From Chaunax sp. Z400 (taxonomy: Eukaryota; Chordata; Actinopteri; Lophiiformes; Chaunacidae): DNA of 64,000 bases. A program made the translations under genes and the position numbers. The stretch covers positions 389,501 through 453,500 of the forward strand of contig JBAGJB010000177.1 in assembly GCA_037577475.1 (NCBI GenBank). Direction: 5' to 3'. Positions within the stretch are counted from its first letter, which is position 1; every line of letters starts with the position of its first letter. The notes below the pieces were generated by a model. That model worked only from the letters and a program-made list of their open reading frames with translations, did no database searches and was not told the origin of the DNA. Shown here in pieces: positions 45,201-58,350 of the stretch.

Positions 45201-45257
45201 TGCAAGATCAGGTGGGAGGAGGAAGGCAGGTACCGAAAGGCCGGAGTGGAATCCATT
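42257..45257 (-). pseudogene. DUF6729-like, ExoX-C-like multi-exon gene, copy 2, better preserved but lacking its 3' end
   Basis: Exons 45257-44706, 44612-44458, 44367-44302, 44200-44106, 44024-43582, 43488-43170, 43042-42818 and 42732-42257. All junctions are in phase and all acceptors are AG, including CAG before exon 6. Together they encode about 776 residues: ExoX-C-like region (about 76-145), proline-rich linker, DUF6729-like zinc module with two CxxC pairs (about 290-436), then the transposase-like LDSTKK / VTNVGNEYGQ / VLYVDRDCC / RLDVWHLLRR region. The last exon reaches LYTKTGEVTRGGVKLH before running into satellite B, which adds only FILYILYIL repeats. Relative to family members I remember, the C-terminal part is missing. 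Exon 6 keeps GNSAAC and REQH where copy 1 has GKSAAC and RDQH. It may still be transcribed, but as a C-terminally replaced product; a functional 3' end is not visible. Confidence 0.7.
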
Positions 45258-45484
45258 CTACAAATAAGCAGACGACAGGCGCGTTAATTACACACTTTAA
45301 GCATTACACTCACACATACACAGCATTTATCTTATCAAATGCATTTCACTGTGTCTCTGTGCTCTGTCATTATCCTCTTTTCAAATAAATTCTAGGATTA
45401 CATCACCATGTAATGATCCGTCATGGACAGCAAATCAATACATTCACACAGAGAAATGAGATAGAGCTGACCATGACTTACAGT
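45258..45484. other. Proximal part of intron 1, copy 2, no gene
   Basis: Same AT-rich intronic sequence as 4082-4308, no coding potential. Confidence 0.5.
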
Positions 45485-45734
45485 ATTATGTGTGTGTGTG
45501 TGTGTGTGTATATATACACATATATATATACACATACATATATATACACATACATATATATACACATACATATATATACACATACATATATACATACATA
45601 CATATATACATATATATATATACACATACACATATATATACACATACATATACACACACATACATATATACATATATATATATACACATACACATATATA
45701 TACACATACATATACACATACATATATATATATA
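45485..45734. repeat. TG and TA/CA microsatellite, copy 2
   Basis: Same microsatellite as at 4309-4528 but 30 bp longer, with an extra CATACATACATATATA block near 45594. Confidence 0.95.
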
Positions 45735-46425
45735 CAGTACCAGTCAAAAGTTTGGACACACCTTCTCATTCAATGGTTTTTATTTATTTTAATTATTTTC
45801 TACATTGTAGATTAATACTGAAGACATCGAAACTATGAAAGAACACATATGGAATTATGTAGTAAACAAAAAAGTGTTAAATAAGTCAGAATATGTTTTA
45901 TATTTTAGATTCTTCAAAGTAGCCTCCTTTTGCTTTGATGACAGCTTTGCACACTCTTGGCATTCTCTCAGTCAGCTTCATGAGGTCGTCTCCTGGAATG
46001 GTTTTGAATTAACAGGTGTGCCTTGTCAAGAGTCAATTTGTGGAATTACTTGCCTTCTTAATGTGTTTGAGACCATCAGTTGTGTTGTGCAGAGGTAGGG
46101 TTAGTACACAGTGGATAGCCCTATTTGACTACTGTTGTAATCCATATTATGGCAAGTTCCATTCCAGGAGACGACCTCATGAAGCTGACTGAGAGAATGC
46201 CAAGAGTGTGCAAAGCTGTCATCAAAGCAAAAGGAGGCTACTTTGAAGAATCTAAAATATAAAACATATTCTGACTTATTTAACACTTTTTTGTTTACTA
46301 CATAATTCCATATGTGTTCTTTCATAGTTTCGATGTCTTCAGTATTAATCTACAATGTAGAAAATAATTAAAATAAATAAAAACCATTGAATGAGAAGGT
46401 GTGTCCAAACTTTTGACTGGTACTG
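45735..46425. mobile_element. Tc1/mariner-type MITE, copy 2
   Basis: Same 691-bp element with TA duplications on both sides and about 268-bp inverted arms. Sharing the same insertion in both copies shows it predates the duplication. Confidence 0.92.
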
Positions 46426-46427
46426 TA

Positions 46428-47025
46428 CATATATATATTGTTCATAACTGACTGACTAAGTAATTTCCATTGGAATATTATGCAAAGGCAAGGACACATT
46501 TTGTATTGTTCACTTATACTACTGTATTTTGGATACTGCACAGAGGTGTGGGTTAACACATGAAGGTTTAGTATTTGTCATGTAGAAGTGTTACAGAAAA
46601 GAGCAATAACAATTATAAACAAAGTGAATATCAAAGAGCATACCAGCAGGCTGTTTATAAATTGCTAGAAATAGGTTGACCTGAAGGAAATTTAATTTCA
46701 AAAGTCCGTACACGCGTAAAACATGAAAGCAGATGTGTATTTTTAAAAAGTACTGTCTGTTCATGAGCGCAAATCCCGCTCTTCAAGCAGTGCATGCAAA
46801 TGAATGACTGCACACCGGCATATCGGCCGCTTCAAATATTAAAAGTTCAAATGTTATTTGGTAAATTGGTTCAAATATGATTTGTTAAACTGATACTGTA
46901 ATGCGCTAGGTAGCTAGCTAGGTAACCGTGTCATTACTATTACTGGCTCCGTACTCCGTACTTTCATTTGCCTCGTAGCAAGTACAACACAGCCGACAGA
47001 CACATTGAATGAGACACAGAACAGT
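46428..47025. other. Distal part of intron 1, copy 2, no gene
   Basis: Matches 5222-5804 apart from a 15-bp block (CCGACAGACACATTG, about 46992-47006) absent from copy 1. Confidence 0.5.
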
Positions 47026-47340
47026 ACTTACATAACTCGACGACAGAAATGTCTGCGAAAAAGTTGTGGAAATAAAAGTCCTTCTCTCTCAAGCAAGCGC
47101 AGCTGAGACGACTGAGGAGAAACGGCTTCAATCAGGTTCAAATTCAAAGCTGAGTTGGGGGGGCGGGGGCCCGGAAAGCCAGCCAATCAGAAGTCGTCGG
47201 AGCAAGTTAGGCCATCCAGTCAGAGACAGCGTGTGTTAGGGCAGCCAATCCAGTCAGGGAGCTCGATTACATTGATCTTTGTGGAACGCTACAAGGGGGC
47301 TGGGCTTAGAAGTTAGGGAGAGTCAGAGAACATCGAGACA
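47026..47340 (-). promoter_or_regulatory. Putative promoter and noncoding first exon, copy 2
   Basis: The donor GTTAT|GTAAGTACT (exon end 47032) and the CCAAT and GC boxes are conserved with copy 1. The same caveats apply: no TATA and no mapped start. Confidence 0.45.
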
Positions 47341-47690
47341 CGGGCGGGGCGGGGCGGGGCGGGGCGGGGCGGGGCGGGGCGGGGGCGGGGCGGGAATCTT
47401 CACTGTCCGCCCCGGCGGCCGCCGGCCGCGCGACGGCGGCGGATCCGGCGTCGCTCCGACGGTACACCACTTTGTAGAAACGTCCGTCCCGTCCCGCGAC
47501 GGCGAGGCGCCTTCTCCGTCTCGAACGGGACGCCCGGCCTCGAAAGCGGAACGCACCTGGCTTCTGCGCATCGGAAATGACCCCGCCGGAGCTCTGGAGT
47601 CGCCGGAGAGGCGTACCGGGATATGCAAAGTAGCCACGTGCTCTCGTTGTGCTCCCCTCCCTCACACCGCCGGCCGGCCGGATGGATGAA
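47341..47690. promoter_or_regulatory. CpG-rich block with expanded GC-box array, copy 2
   Basis: Same island as 6111-6440, but the GGGCGGGGC run (47342-47394) is about 25 bp longer, so the tandem Sp1-type sites themselves behave as a minisatellite. Confidence 0.55.
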
Positions 47691-47693
47691 GAA

Positions 47694-47795
47694 CACATAC
47701 ATACATACATACATACAGACGAGTGGTCCCAACTCGTCTTATGTGCAAATACTTTCTTATTTTCCCTATAATATTATCAACTGTATATATTATTG

Positions 47796-47884
<89 letters not shown>
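47694..47884. repeat. Microsatellites (CATA)n, (TA)n, (GA)n, copy 2
   Basis: As at 6448-6622, with a longer GA run (about 47836-47883). Confidence 0.95.
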
Positions 47885-47886
<2 letters not shown>

Positions 47887-48192
47887 TCTCTACGATATGA
47901 GCACTGCCCTTGAAAGACTGATTGCCATTACTACCCCTGACATATCTGACTGAGAAGAATCAAGTTCCAACATAAAGTTTGGTATGTAGCATAAAGTATA
48001 AACTTACTTTACTATACTTACTTTAGTATAAACTTACTAGTGAGACGGAAGAACACACGGGTATGTTTAAAAACAAAAGACACTTTAATGGGACTTTCAA
48101 CAAAGTATAAAACACACTTTAATATATATATATAAAAATAAATACATAAATACACATCAATGCAAAGAAAAAATATAAATAAAGGATACAAA

Positions 48193-48292
48193 ATACACAG
48201 ATAAATAAATGATAAAAAAATAAACACACCAAACGATATAAAATACACAGATAAATAAATGATAAAAAAATAAACACACCAAACGATATAAA
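48193..48292. repeat. Two-copy 50-bp tandem duplication, copy 2
   Basis: Identical arrangement to 6931-7030. Confidence 0.9.
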
Positions 48293-48302
48293 TGATAATA
48301 AC

Positions 48303-48524
48303 TTTCAGTCTTTCCCCCCCCCCGTGCTTCCCTTTCCTGTCTCTTCCTTCTTTCCTCTCTCCTCTTTTTCTTTCTCCTCCTTCTCTCTGCCAGTCTGTGG
48401 TCCTTCCTTTTCACTCTCTCTGCTCTCCTCCTTGCCTTCCTCAGTTCTTTCTCCTGCCGGATTTTTTCTCTCCTCTTCTCCCTTCTCTTTACCCTTTCCT
48501 CTTTCCTCTTTTCCTTCCTCCTAT
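48303..48524. repeat. Polypyrimidine tract, copy 2
   Basis: Same C/T tract as 7041-7262, with no visible change. Confidence 0.85.
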
Positions 48525-48840
48525 ACAAGTACACCAGTACTGTAATGATCTATAGTAGTACTGTTATTACTACTGTTCTGAAAATGAAAGGAATCTAAAA
48601 GTAGATCAGCTGGAGAACAGGTTACACAATGACGTCATCACTGGTAGATATTACAGTGAAGGCTGCATTTGGAACAGTTAAGCTTCAGAAATGTCAACCC
48701 AACATATAAAGAACAAATAGAGCTCCAGTCACAGGAAAACAACACGGACTGTTAGATTACAGGATCATAGAGGTTCCACCGGCTCTGAGCTGAAGCCACT
48801 TTTTAAGAAGAACACAGTCATGTTCTAAAATGTGTCTTAC

Positions 48841-48962
48841 CAGTGTTCACTGCGTTCAGCTGCGTGGCAGCAGTCTCTCTGCGGTCACGCTGTCTCGGTT
48901 CTGCTCTAACCGGGAGGGACGGGACCTTTATAAAGCAGCACCCAGTGATGATGTCAATAACT
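48841..48962 (-). promoter_or_regulatory. Minus-strand TATA promoter with mutated CRE, copy 2
   Basis: TATAAAG (48932-48926) and the donor AACACTG|GTAAGACA (exon end 48841) are preserved. The upstream CRE is TGATGTCA here (48949-48956) instead of TGACGTCA, a C-to-T change consistent with CpG decay. The intronic CRE (48630-48637) is intact. Confidence 0.4.
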
Positions 48963-50846
48963 CCTCCTATAGGAAAAAAAACACAAACGCGTGTGTTAGG
49001 AGAAACGCGAGAGGCATTATTCTAACACGATCGATGTGAAGATGACGTATACCCAGATAAGACGCATTACAGGCACTGACTTTTCTATGTATTCATGAAT
49101 CAATCTTAGTCACTTCTGAACTTTGATTATTTTGTTATATGACACCAACGTTGTGTCTCCAGTGTTAGAAGTAGAACAAGGTGCTCATGTAATTAAATGA
49201 GATCTTCTTTATTAATAGCCTTGAGAACTTCTTGTCCATCGTTCTTGTCCAGTTTAACTAGTCTTTAGATAAATGTACAGTACATGTATTTCTTTTTTGC
49301 TTTACGTCTTTTTGTTTGTTCATGTTTCAAACTAACATTCAAGTCACAGATCTTTTTTTCACTTTAACATTGTAAGACAGGGTGTTTTTCAAAGTTTTCT
49401 TTAATTTCTCAGGTAATCATAATTAATATGATTTCAGTTGTTTTATGTTTAGTTATGTTTAATGACTCAATTTCCAATATATTTATTGAATTAATCAATG
49501 GTCATCTACACACAACAGTTATGGAGAAATCAGACCATAAACGTGGTGTTATATTTATCTAAGGATAGCTGTAGGACATCTCACCTGCTTTCACTTAATA
49601 AAACTGCCTTCTTAGATTCACTGCAAACTTTACCTGCTGCTTTCATGTATTTTATAGTTTTTATTCTGTAAGTATTGCACAAACTATTTTCATTCTGTTC
49701 TATGAATGCATACATTATGTCGATTGTCTGGGTTTTTCTTTGTTTTGTATGTTGAGCCACACCTAAGATGATTTTCTGTTATGAAAGTCAATAAAGTTTC
49801 TGATTCTCAAACAATACATATGAATGCAAACCTAATTTTGACTAAATGTGTAGTTTCTGCTTTTTGGCTAGTATAGACAGTCCGTACACACTGCAGTAAA
49901 GCATTCTTTTTTATTCAAAAAAATGTTTTAGATAAATGTAATTTCCAGCTTTTGGCAGGAGTCAAAGACAATTTGTTGTTGGTTCAAACATAATGATGAA
50001 TGGACAGCAACATTCCAAGTTATCACCATGTTCTCTTAGTAGTTCATCAAATGTTTAACAGATACAAAGCAGAACAAAGAACATTTATTTCTCTTCAGAT
50101 TCAAGCACTTGTCCTCATATTTAGTGAATCAGTGCCAAACAAACCCCAAACTAGAACAAAACCACTTTTAGGACTGCGGCTCTAGAGACTGGACATGCAT
50201 GTAAAAGAAAGGTCACATGTTCACGCCCCATAACATCCATGTCCCCTGGCTTTATATAACTCCATCAGCTACACTACATTAAAATGGCACACACACAATA
50301 AGAAAGATAAACAACTTAACAGGGTTTATTTGGAACTGATGCTTACATAGATTTCAAAAGGCTACAATATAATTAATAATCAAAACTGTACACATAAAAA
50401 CAAAAGCTGACATCCTCTGCAGCTTAATAAAGGACTTTATAATCAGGACCCTCTTTTCACAAACTAAAACATTCAGTCTGTCTGTGAAACATCCAAGGAA
50501 TGAAAATAATACAGAAGAAACTTTTTTTTAAAGAAATACAATGCAATGCAAATACAATCCCCACAACAGGCAGCGAGTATCCTCAATTTCTTTAACTATT
50601 TTCCTTACAAAAGTATTTGTTCTAAAACTGATGAAAAACCTTCATAGTAGTTCAATGTGTTAATGAGGAGGTCGTCAAAATCCCAGTTTTACCGGTTTAG
50701 TTTGTTTAATGACTGTTCACCCTCCAGATACTCTTAGTAAATAATGATAGTTAAATAAGAAAACAAAGCGACTACAGCAACACCACTGTTAGCTAAATGC
50801 TAGTGTCGGAACCCTAGCATGCTAATAGGAGATACAGACAGAGAGG
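48963..50846. other. No recognisable gene, copy 2
   Basis: Counterpart of 7701-9584, with the same AATAAA-containing retroelement-like end near 49790. Confidence 0.4.
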
Positions 50847-50942
50847 GGGAGAGAGGGAGAAAGGTCTCTTTTTGTGAAATGCCTTGAGAAACCCTTTGTT
50901 AAGATTTGGCACCATACAAATAAAACTGACTTGACTTGATAT
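50847..50942 (+). mobile_element. 3'-end fragment of a teleost LINE/SINE, copy 2
   Basis: Same fragment as 9585-9680. Confidence 0.5.
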
Positions 50943-52902
50943 TCTGATATTTAGCAGCTGATGCTCAGGACAGCTTGCTTTAGCATGTTGGAAAGCTAAC
51001 ATTAAATAGCATTAAGCACAAACAGAGATGCTTGAAGGAAATGCCAGTAGTTCTGCAGCTATAGCAAACCAAAGTAACAGTAAAACTTAATTTCTGTTGG
51101 AGTAAGAAAACTTCCCTGAAAATATGTCATAATAAGGTATGTATGTGTAGCCAGTACTTGGTGATAATGAGTAACATTAGCTGACATTACAGGTGGACTA
51201 GTGGCTATAGCGTTGGAAGACTCTGGGAACAGGTAGGAGGAAATGATTAAACTGATGTACAGGATTTAATGAGACTCAGACAAAAGTGCAGTTGGAAAAA
51301 GTACCATGTATTAAAGAAGGAATGCAAAAATAAAAATAAACAGTATTTACAAAATCAAACGATAGCCATTCAAATTATATTAATACTCAATTCAATATTC
51401 ATTCAACAATAATCATAGTTCAATTGGCTGCAAAGTTTGTAGCTCCAGCACCAAGGGATGTCAGTTATAGTCCAAACGTCATGTAAATCAGTCAGTCAAC
51501 AAGGGAACGATTGGGCTGGAATGTGTGATGGATTGAATGAGTGAGTGAGTGAGTGAGTGAGTGAAGGAGGTCAGTCTCTCTCCTATCACCCAGGCAGGCA
51601 GGGTGAATGCAACAGGTTTCTTCATAATAGGAGGTGTTCCTGGTCAACAGCTCGCCATCCTTTTTCCCCCCCAAGGAAATAAACCTGGCCTGTATAAGCA
51701 GACAAGGCCAACTTTAATACACGGATTTGTTAAAACCAAACAAAATACCAAAATACATTCAGTGACTTTACAGCTGGGATCACTAGCTTCAAGTTCACAC
51801 CATTCAGTGATAAATCATCAAGTGTAACTGCTGTCCCTTAAAAGAACAGAATAATTCAATGGAATCAATATGATTTAATCAATAATGCTTTTGCACTGGA
51901 TCATTACGATCCGGATAGAAAAGTTCACTTCTGTTAGCAGACTTAGCGTTAGCCGCTAGGCTAAGTTAACTAGCGGTAGCTGCTAACAGTTTACGTATCA
52001 CATACAAACCACTCGTGTCATCATGTGTGCTTCGCAACAACACATAGATAATATTACAGACAAAACAATCAGACCAATGCAGTAAGAAGGTTCAGCAGTG
52101 TTACCTAGGGCGATAGCTGCATGCTAACACAATAGCTTTAGTGCAACTCACCCATTCGAGAGTTCAGCTCGTTCACGTAATAGCAGTGAGTTAAGTCACA
52201 GGACACATCTACAAATCGGCAATAAATTACAATTCCGTACATTGCATGTTCAACAAGTTTGAAGTTGGAATACACGAATAAAGCATGTTTAATTACCGAT
52301 CTGCAGCAGCTCTGTTCCCTCACACACCATACACGCCAAGCCATTCATTTCCAATGGTAAGCAGCTGGCACTACCGGTATAACGCCCTGCGGCTGCTCTG
52401 ATTCGATGTGGAAAATACCGCGATAGTTCGCCCGAGAACTGGGCAGATACATAACATGATAACATAATATACTACGATTGAAATGCATTTAGCATATATT
52501 TACATTTTGAATATAGGACCTGGGTTACATATGTATTCCATGTGTAGATAAGGGTAATAGTGATTTAAAAAACAACTAAAACAGGGTCCATGATGAATTT
52601 AGCAGCCATCTTCACACATTACAGCAGCTGATATTAAAGAAAACAAAAAGACTATAATAAGAAAAATGTATTTATATAGAAAAAAAGAAACCAAACTATG
52701 ATTTTTGACTGCTGTGCTGGTAAATTTAAAAAGGAGCTGTAGCTTTTTTTTATGTGCTAACAAATTACTCCAGACTGTCAGAAATAAAGGTGTAGCAGAT
52801 TAAAAAAAGGCTCATCCAGACATTTTTCCTTCAACATAAAAAAGAATGTTTTGTATTTGCTGTGGAAATGGTTGTGTTAAAACTGATGTCACAACTCCTT
52901 TA
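50943..52902. other. No recognisable gene; GAGT microsatellite, copy 2
   Basis: Counterpart of 9681-11640, including the (GAGT)n run near 51537-51565. Confidence 0.4.
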
Positions 52903-52911
52903 ATATATTAT

Positions 52912-55900
52912 TATTAACCTTTATTTAGACAGGGAAATCCATTGAGACTGGAGTCTCATTTTCAACGAAGCCCTGGTTACATACAATAATTTAAAACATG
53001 ATACAATTAAACACAATTCAAAAGCAAAACAAAAACAATAGAACAAGAGGAAAAGTAATAAAAAACATCAGCCTTAAATGGTGCCATGGTTATGAACAAT
53101 AATCTAATCTAAAACAATTAAGAGACAACAAAACAGGGGGAAAGCAATGAGACATGACATTAATAGCAGCAAATCAATCAATAAAATAATTTCAAGATAA
53201 AACATTTGCAATCCTCTACGTCCAATTCATATAATAAATCTTTAAAAATGGTCAAGGAGATGATTGTCTTTAATTTAGCAGCCTCTTGGAACTTATTCCA
53301 GGCTCTAGCCACACAATCGCTAAAAGCAGTTTTTCCTTGTTCAGTTCTAACGGTTGGCACTTCGAGGAGTAACCAATCCTGAGATCTTGTTTGGTGGGCA
53401 TTAGAGCGCCATGAAATTAGTGATGCCAGATAGCTGGGTACCTTCTGTAATATAGCTTTATAAGCATAAATAAGCAGGTGCTGCCTACTCCTTGTGGAGA
53501 GTGATGACCAACCTACAGCCTGGTAAAGATCACAGTGATGCATTCTAAAATGATAACCAGTAATGAAACGAAGTGCTGAATGATAAACAGTATCGAGTGC
53601 TTTCAATGTGGTAGAGGTAGCATGCATATAAAAAATGTCACCATAATCAAGTACAGGCAGGAAAGTGGACTGTACTAACCGCCTTCTAGCTTCAGCTGAG
53701 AAGCAGGATCTATTTCTAAAGAAGAACCCAAGATTCATCCTTAGCTTTTTAACTAGCTCATCAACATGATTTTTTAAAGAGAGCTTTTCATCAATAACAA
53801 TACTAAGGTACTTGTAGGAGGACACTTTTTAAACTTTTAAACCATTTAGAGTACAAATATTTAAATCAGTTCCCTCCAGGGAGCGGGATCTAGAAAATAT
53901 CATATATTTTGTTTTTGTTCCACTTAAAACATGTTTAAGATCAAGGAGTGCGTGCTGGATTGACCCAAAAGCAGGATGCAGGATAGATAATGCTCTCCTC
54001 AATGTAGAAGCAGATGAATATAACACAGTGTCGTCAGCATAAAAATGCACCTTACAGCCATTGTCAAATGACGCAATGTTATTAATATACAGTGAGAAGA
54101 GTAAGGGGCCTAAATTTGAACCCTGTGGTACTCCTTTAGTGACCTTCAGAATGTTCAAATGAGTAGAATCTGCAACAATACGTTGAGTTCTATCTGCAAG
54201 ATAGTTTGTGAACCATTGGTGGGCATTCTGGTTATGCCAGCTGCAGCTAGTCTATCTAATAAAACTGAGTGGTCGACTGTATCAAAGGCTTTAGACAGGT
54301 CGATGAATAAAGCAGCACAGTGGTGTCCATTGTCAAGAGTACATATGATGTCATTGAGAACTAGAGAAGCAGCTGAAATGGTGCTATGACCTGATCTGAA
54401 ACCAGACTGAAAGGTATTTAAAATGCAATTTGTCTGTAGGAATGAATTTAATTGACGATTTACAAAAGATTCTAGAGTTTTGGCTAAACAGGAAAGCTTG
54501 GATATTGGACGGTAATTATTTAAATCTTTACGATCTCTTCCCTTGTGAAGTGGGAGCACGTAAGCAGTTTTCCAGATAGGAAACAATTCCTGTTCTAAGA
54601 GACAGATTAAAAATATATGAAACAGGTCCAGCTATGACTGAGGCAGCTGTCCTCAAAAGACTGGGGTCAAGCTGGTCGGCACCAATCGACTTTTTTGAGT
54701 CTATCCTAAAAAGAGCATCACCAACTTCCGATTCAGATAGTGGACTAAATGAGAAAGTACTCCTAGGATTCCCAGAGAGCTCTTTTCCTGATTGACAGAT
54801 GTCTGGTTGATAATGTTGTCCTGAGATGGCAGTATTTTTCAGATTGATTTTATCAAATAAATGTCGTGTGTTAATAAAATGAGAATTAAAAACATTACAA
54901 ATTTCTGCTTTGTCATTTACGGGACCGTTGTCAGACGGTAATTGGAGAGGAAGTGGAGGGGTGGAATTATTCTTCATTGATTTAATTGTATTCCAGAATT
55001 TAATTGGATTACCGGCACTCAGTTGTAAGGAATTAAGATAATATGAGGATTTAGCTTTACTGATCATAGGAGTGCATCTGTTTCGCAACTGCCTAAACAG
55101 AGTCCAATCTGACGCATCCTCAGTGTTTCTAGCCTTTGCCCATGCAGAGTTTCTCTTTGTGTTATTTCTGATAGCTCGTGTGAGAACCAGGCAGTATATC
55201 TGTCCTTAATACGTAGTTTCCTGTAAGGAGCATGTTTGTCAGCCACAGAAATAGGTGAAGGCTAGGTGTGGGTCTGGTATAAGAGTCACTCTATCTAAAT
55301 TACATGTATTCAGATCATGTAGGAACCCCTGAGTGTCAAAGTGCCTGAAATTCCTTTTAGTTAAAATGCGTGTCTTTGTTCTACATACTTTCACATTCCT
55401 AATGCAAGCAATTGGGCAGTGATCACTGAAATCTTGGGGAAAAACTCCACTGGCTGGATATCTCTGAGGCATATTGATGTGAATGATGTCTATCAGGGAG
55501 GATTTGGAGCTGCATTTCACATTAGGACGTGTTGGCTTGGTTATTAATTGTGTTAGGTTTAAATTTGTGCACAAATCTTTGAGGTCGTTTTTTCCCAGTC
55601 AACGTTTAAATCACCCATGATTAGCAATTCTGTAGCTGTATATGGAGAGAAAATGTCAAAAAGATTATCAATTGCTTGGGGGAGAGCTGAAGGGGGTCTA
55701 TATGTCCCAATCAGTGTCAATGATGTTTTTCCCCCAAGATTTACTGACAAAGCCAGACATTCAAACTCTTTTGGAACAGATGATGAGATGAGTACTGTTA
55801 CAGGGAAACATGTTTTAACAAAGATAGCTACACCACCACCTTTCCCTTTTCTGTCTGCTCTAAAAAGGTTAAAACCAACAATATTAACAGCAGAGTCAGG

Positions 55901-56052
55901 GACAGTATTTTTCAACCAAGACTCAGAGATGATTAAAATATCTGGGTCTGTCTGTTGGATCAAAATATTAATATAGTCCCGTTTAGAGACCAAACTTCTT
56001 GCATTTATGTGGAGCAGCCCAAGTCCTTTTGTATATATGAGCTATTTATACA
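52912..56052 (-). mobile_element. Non-LTR retrotransposon (Jockey/CR1/L2/Rex group), copy 2
   Basis: Counterpart of 11650-14790 at a constant offset of 41,262 bp, so no indel separates the copies across the LINE. Confidence 0.85.
53178..56045 (-). pseudogene. LINE ORF2, frameshifted, copy 2
   Basis: Same endonuclease and reverse-transcriptase motifs, the same five or so frame changes and the same in-frame stop (53829-53831) as copy 1. The lesions are shared, so the element was dead before the block duplicated. Confidence 0.88.
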
Positions 56053-57120
56053 TCATGGTGGTGCTAGAGGCCATGTCAGCAGTAAAGTTAGAAGACATCT
56101 TCCTCTTGGTGCCATGATCTGACAGTCCATCTAATAATTAGTAATAATGTAGTAAAGCATTCGCTCCAGTAGAGCTTCTCCCAGTAAAAGACTGGGCGAC
56201 TCCCACTGACCAGCAGTGGAGGACCGTATTGGGCAGCTCTCTGTGTGAAGCCTTTTATTCTGGATAAATACAGACTTATAAATGCAGGTATTAAAATGAC
56301 TGTTTAAAAACAGCCATATGTTCAGTGTAGTTTAGTTTATTAAGTTTATTTACATCAGGGACCATGTACAAATACATTAGTCTCAAGTAAGAGAGACGAT
56401 GCTTTGCAGCAGATTTAGCTACTAGCTAATTTCCTTCACATGTTGCTCCTGTAATAACAGTCCTACTCTACAACCCTTAGATCGAAGGAGCTGATTTGAT
56501 TTGTTCTGAACTTTATATCAAATCTCCTGTTTTCCTCCTAACTTCACCTCATCAAAACATTTAAGTTACTTCTCAATGCAACACACAATAATATAAACAC
56601 CAAAAGAAAAAGGGAATTAGTCTGAAGTCAGTGCTGGTCAAGTTACAACAGTTTCAAAACAGCTGATAAAAGTTAGATTGATCCTTTTCAAATTAAGACA
56701 AAGGAGTGATGTAACTAGAGTACATTTCATACAATCTGACTGTATGTTTCCACTATGTTTGTGTTGTTCTGTACCCATAAGGACATGTTAGCTACTACCA
56801 GCTTCTACTTGTTGTTTAGCTCTGTTGTTATACTTGCATGCAACACTGTTGATCCACATGATTAATGCTTATATATCTATATGCTTACCATTACGTGAGA
56901 ATGAAACGCCGAGTTAGTACGACTTCAATTACCACTCCTATGGTACAGCATCAATACTTTGGTTTCCATCGTTGTCTGTTTAAAGTAAGACCCTGGAAGG
57001 GATCACAGAGCAGTAAACACATTAATCAGATGGCTCTATATAATGGAGAGCTATTGTTAGGGGAGAAAAGGTTTGACATGAGAAGAAGTGAGAAGATTAT
57101 TATACATTACTACAAGAAAC
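56053..57120. other. No recognisable gene, copy 2
   Basis: Counterpart of 14791-15858. Confidence 0.35.
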
Positions 57121-58350
57121 TAAAGGTTTATACTAAAGGTTTATACTAAAGGTTTTTACTAAAGGTTTATACTAAAGGTTTACACTAAAGGTTTGACTAA
57201 AGGTTTATACTAAAGGTTTAACTAAAGGTTTAACTAAAGGTTTATACTAAAGGTTTATACTAAAGGTTTATACTAAAGGTTTATACTAAAGGTTTAACTA
57301 AAGGTTTATACTAAAGGTTTAACTAAAGGTTTATACTAAAGGTTTAACTAAAGGTTTATACTAAAGGTTTATACTAAAGGTTTAACTAAAGGTTTATACT
57401 AAAGGTTTATACTAAAGGTTTAACTAAAGGTTTATACTAAAGGTTTAACTAAAGGTTTATACTAAAGGTTTATACTAAAGGTTTAACTAAAGGTTTAACT
57501 AAAGGTTTATACTAAAGGTTTATACTAAAGGTTTATACTAAAGGTTTAACTAAAGGTTTATACTAAAGGTTTATAATAAAGGTTTATACTAAAGGTTTAT
57601 ACTAAAGGTTTATACTAAAGGTTTAACTAAAGGTTTATACTAAAGGTTTAACTAAAGGTTTATACTAAAGGTTTATACTAAAGGTTTAACTAAAGGTTTA
57701 ACTAAAGGTTTATACTAAAGGTTTATACTAAAGGTTTATACTAAAGGTTTAACTAAAGGTTTATACTAAAGGTTTATAATAAAGGTTTATACTAAAGGTT
57801 TATACTAAAGGTTTATACTAAAGGTTTATAATAAAGGTTTATACTAAAGGTTTATACTAAAGGTTTATAATAAAGGTTTATACTAAAGGTTTATACTAAA
57901 GGTTTGACTAAAGGTTTATACTAAAGGTTTATACTAAAGGTTTAACTAAAGGTTTATACTAAAGGTTTATACTAAAGGTTTATACTAAAGGTTTATTACT
58001 AAAGGTTTATTACTAAAGGTTTATAGTAAAGGTTTAACTAAAGGTTTAACTAAAGGTTTAACTAAAGGTTTGACTAAAGGTTTATACTAAATGTTTATAC
58101 TAAAGGTTTATACTAAAGGTTCAACTAAAGGTTTATACTAAAGGTTTATACTAAAGGTTTATACTAAAGGTTTATACTAAAGGTTTATACTAAAGGTTTA
58201 ACTAAAGGTTTATACTAAAGGTTTAACTAAAGGTTTATACTAAAGGTTTAACTAAAGGTTTATACTAAAGGTTTAACTAAAGGTTTATACTAAAGGTTTA
58301 TACTAAAGGTTTATACTAAAGGTTTATACTAAAGGTTTATACTAAAGGTT
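57121..58350. repeat. Satellite A, short arm, copy 2
   Basis: Same array and same start (GAAACTAAAGG) as copy 1. It is about 25 bp longer overall, with internal unit gains and losses, and ends CTAAAGGTT against TGTTGAG. Confidence 0.97.
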
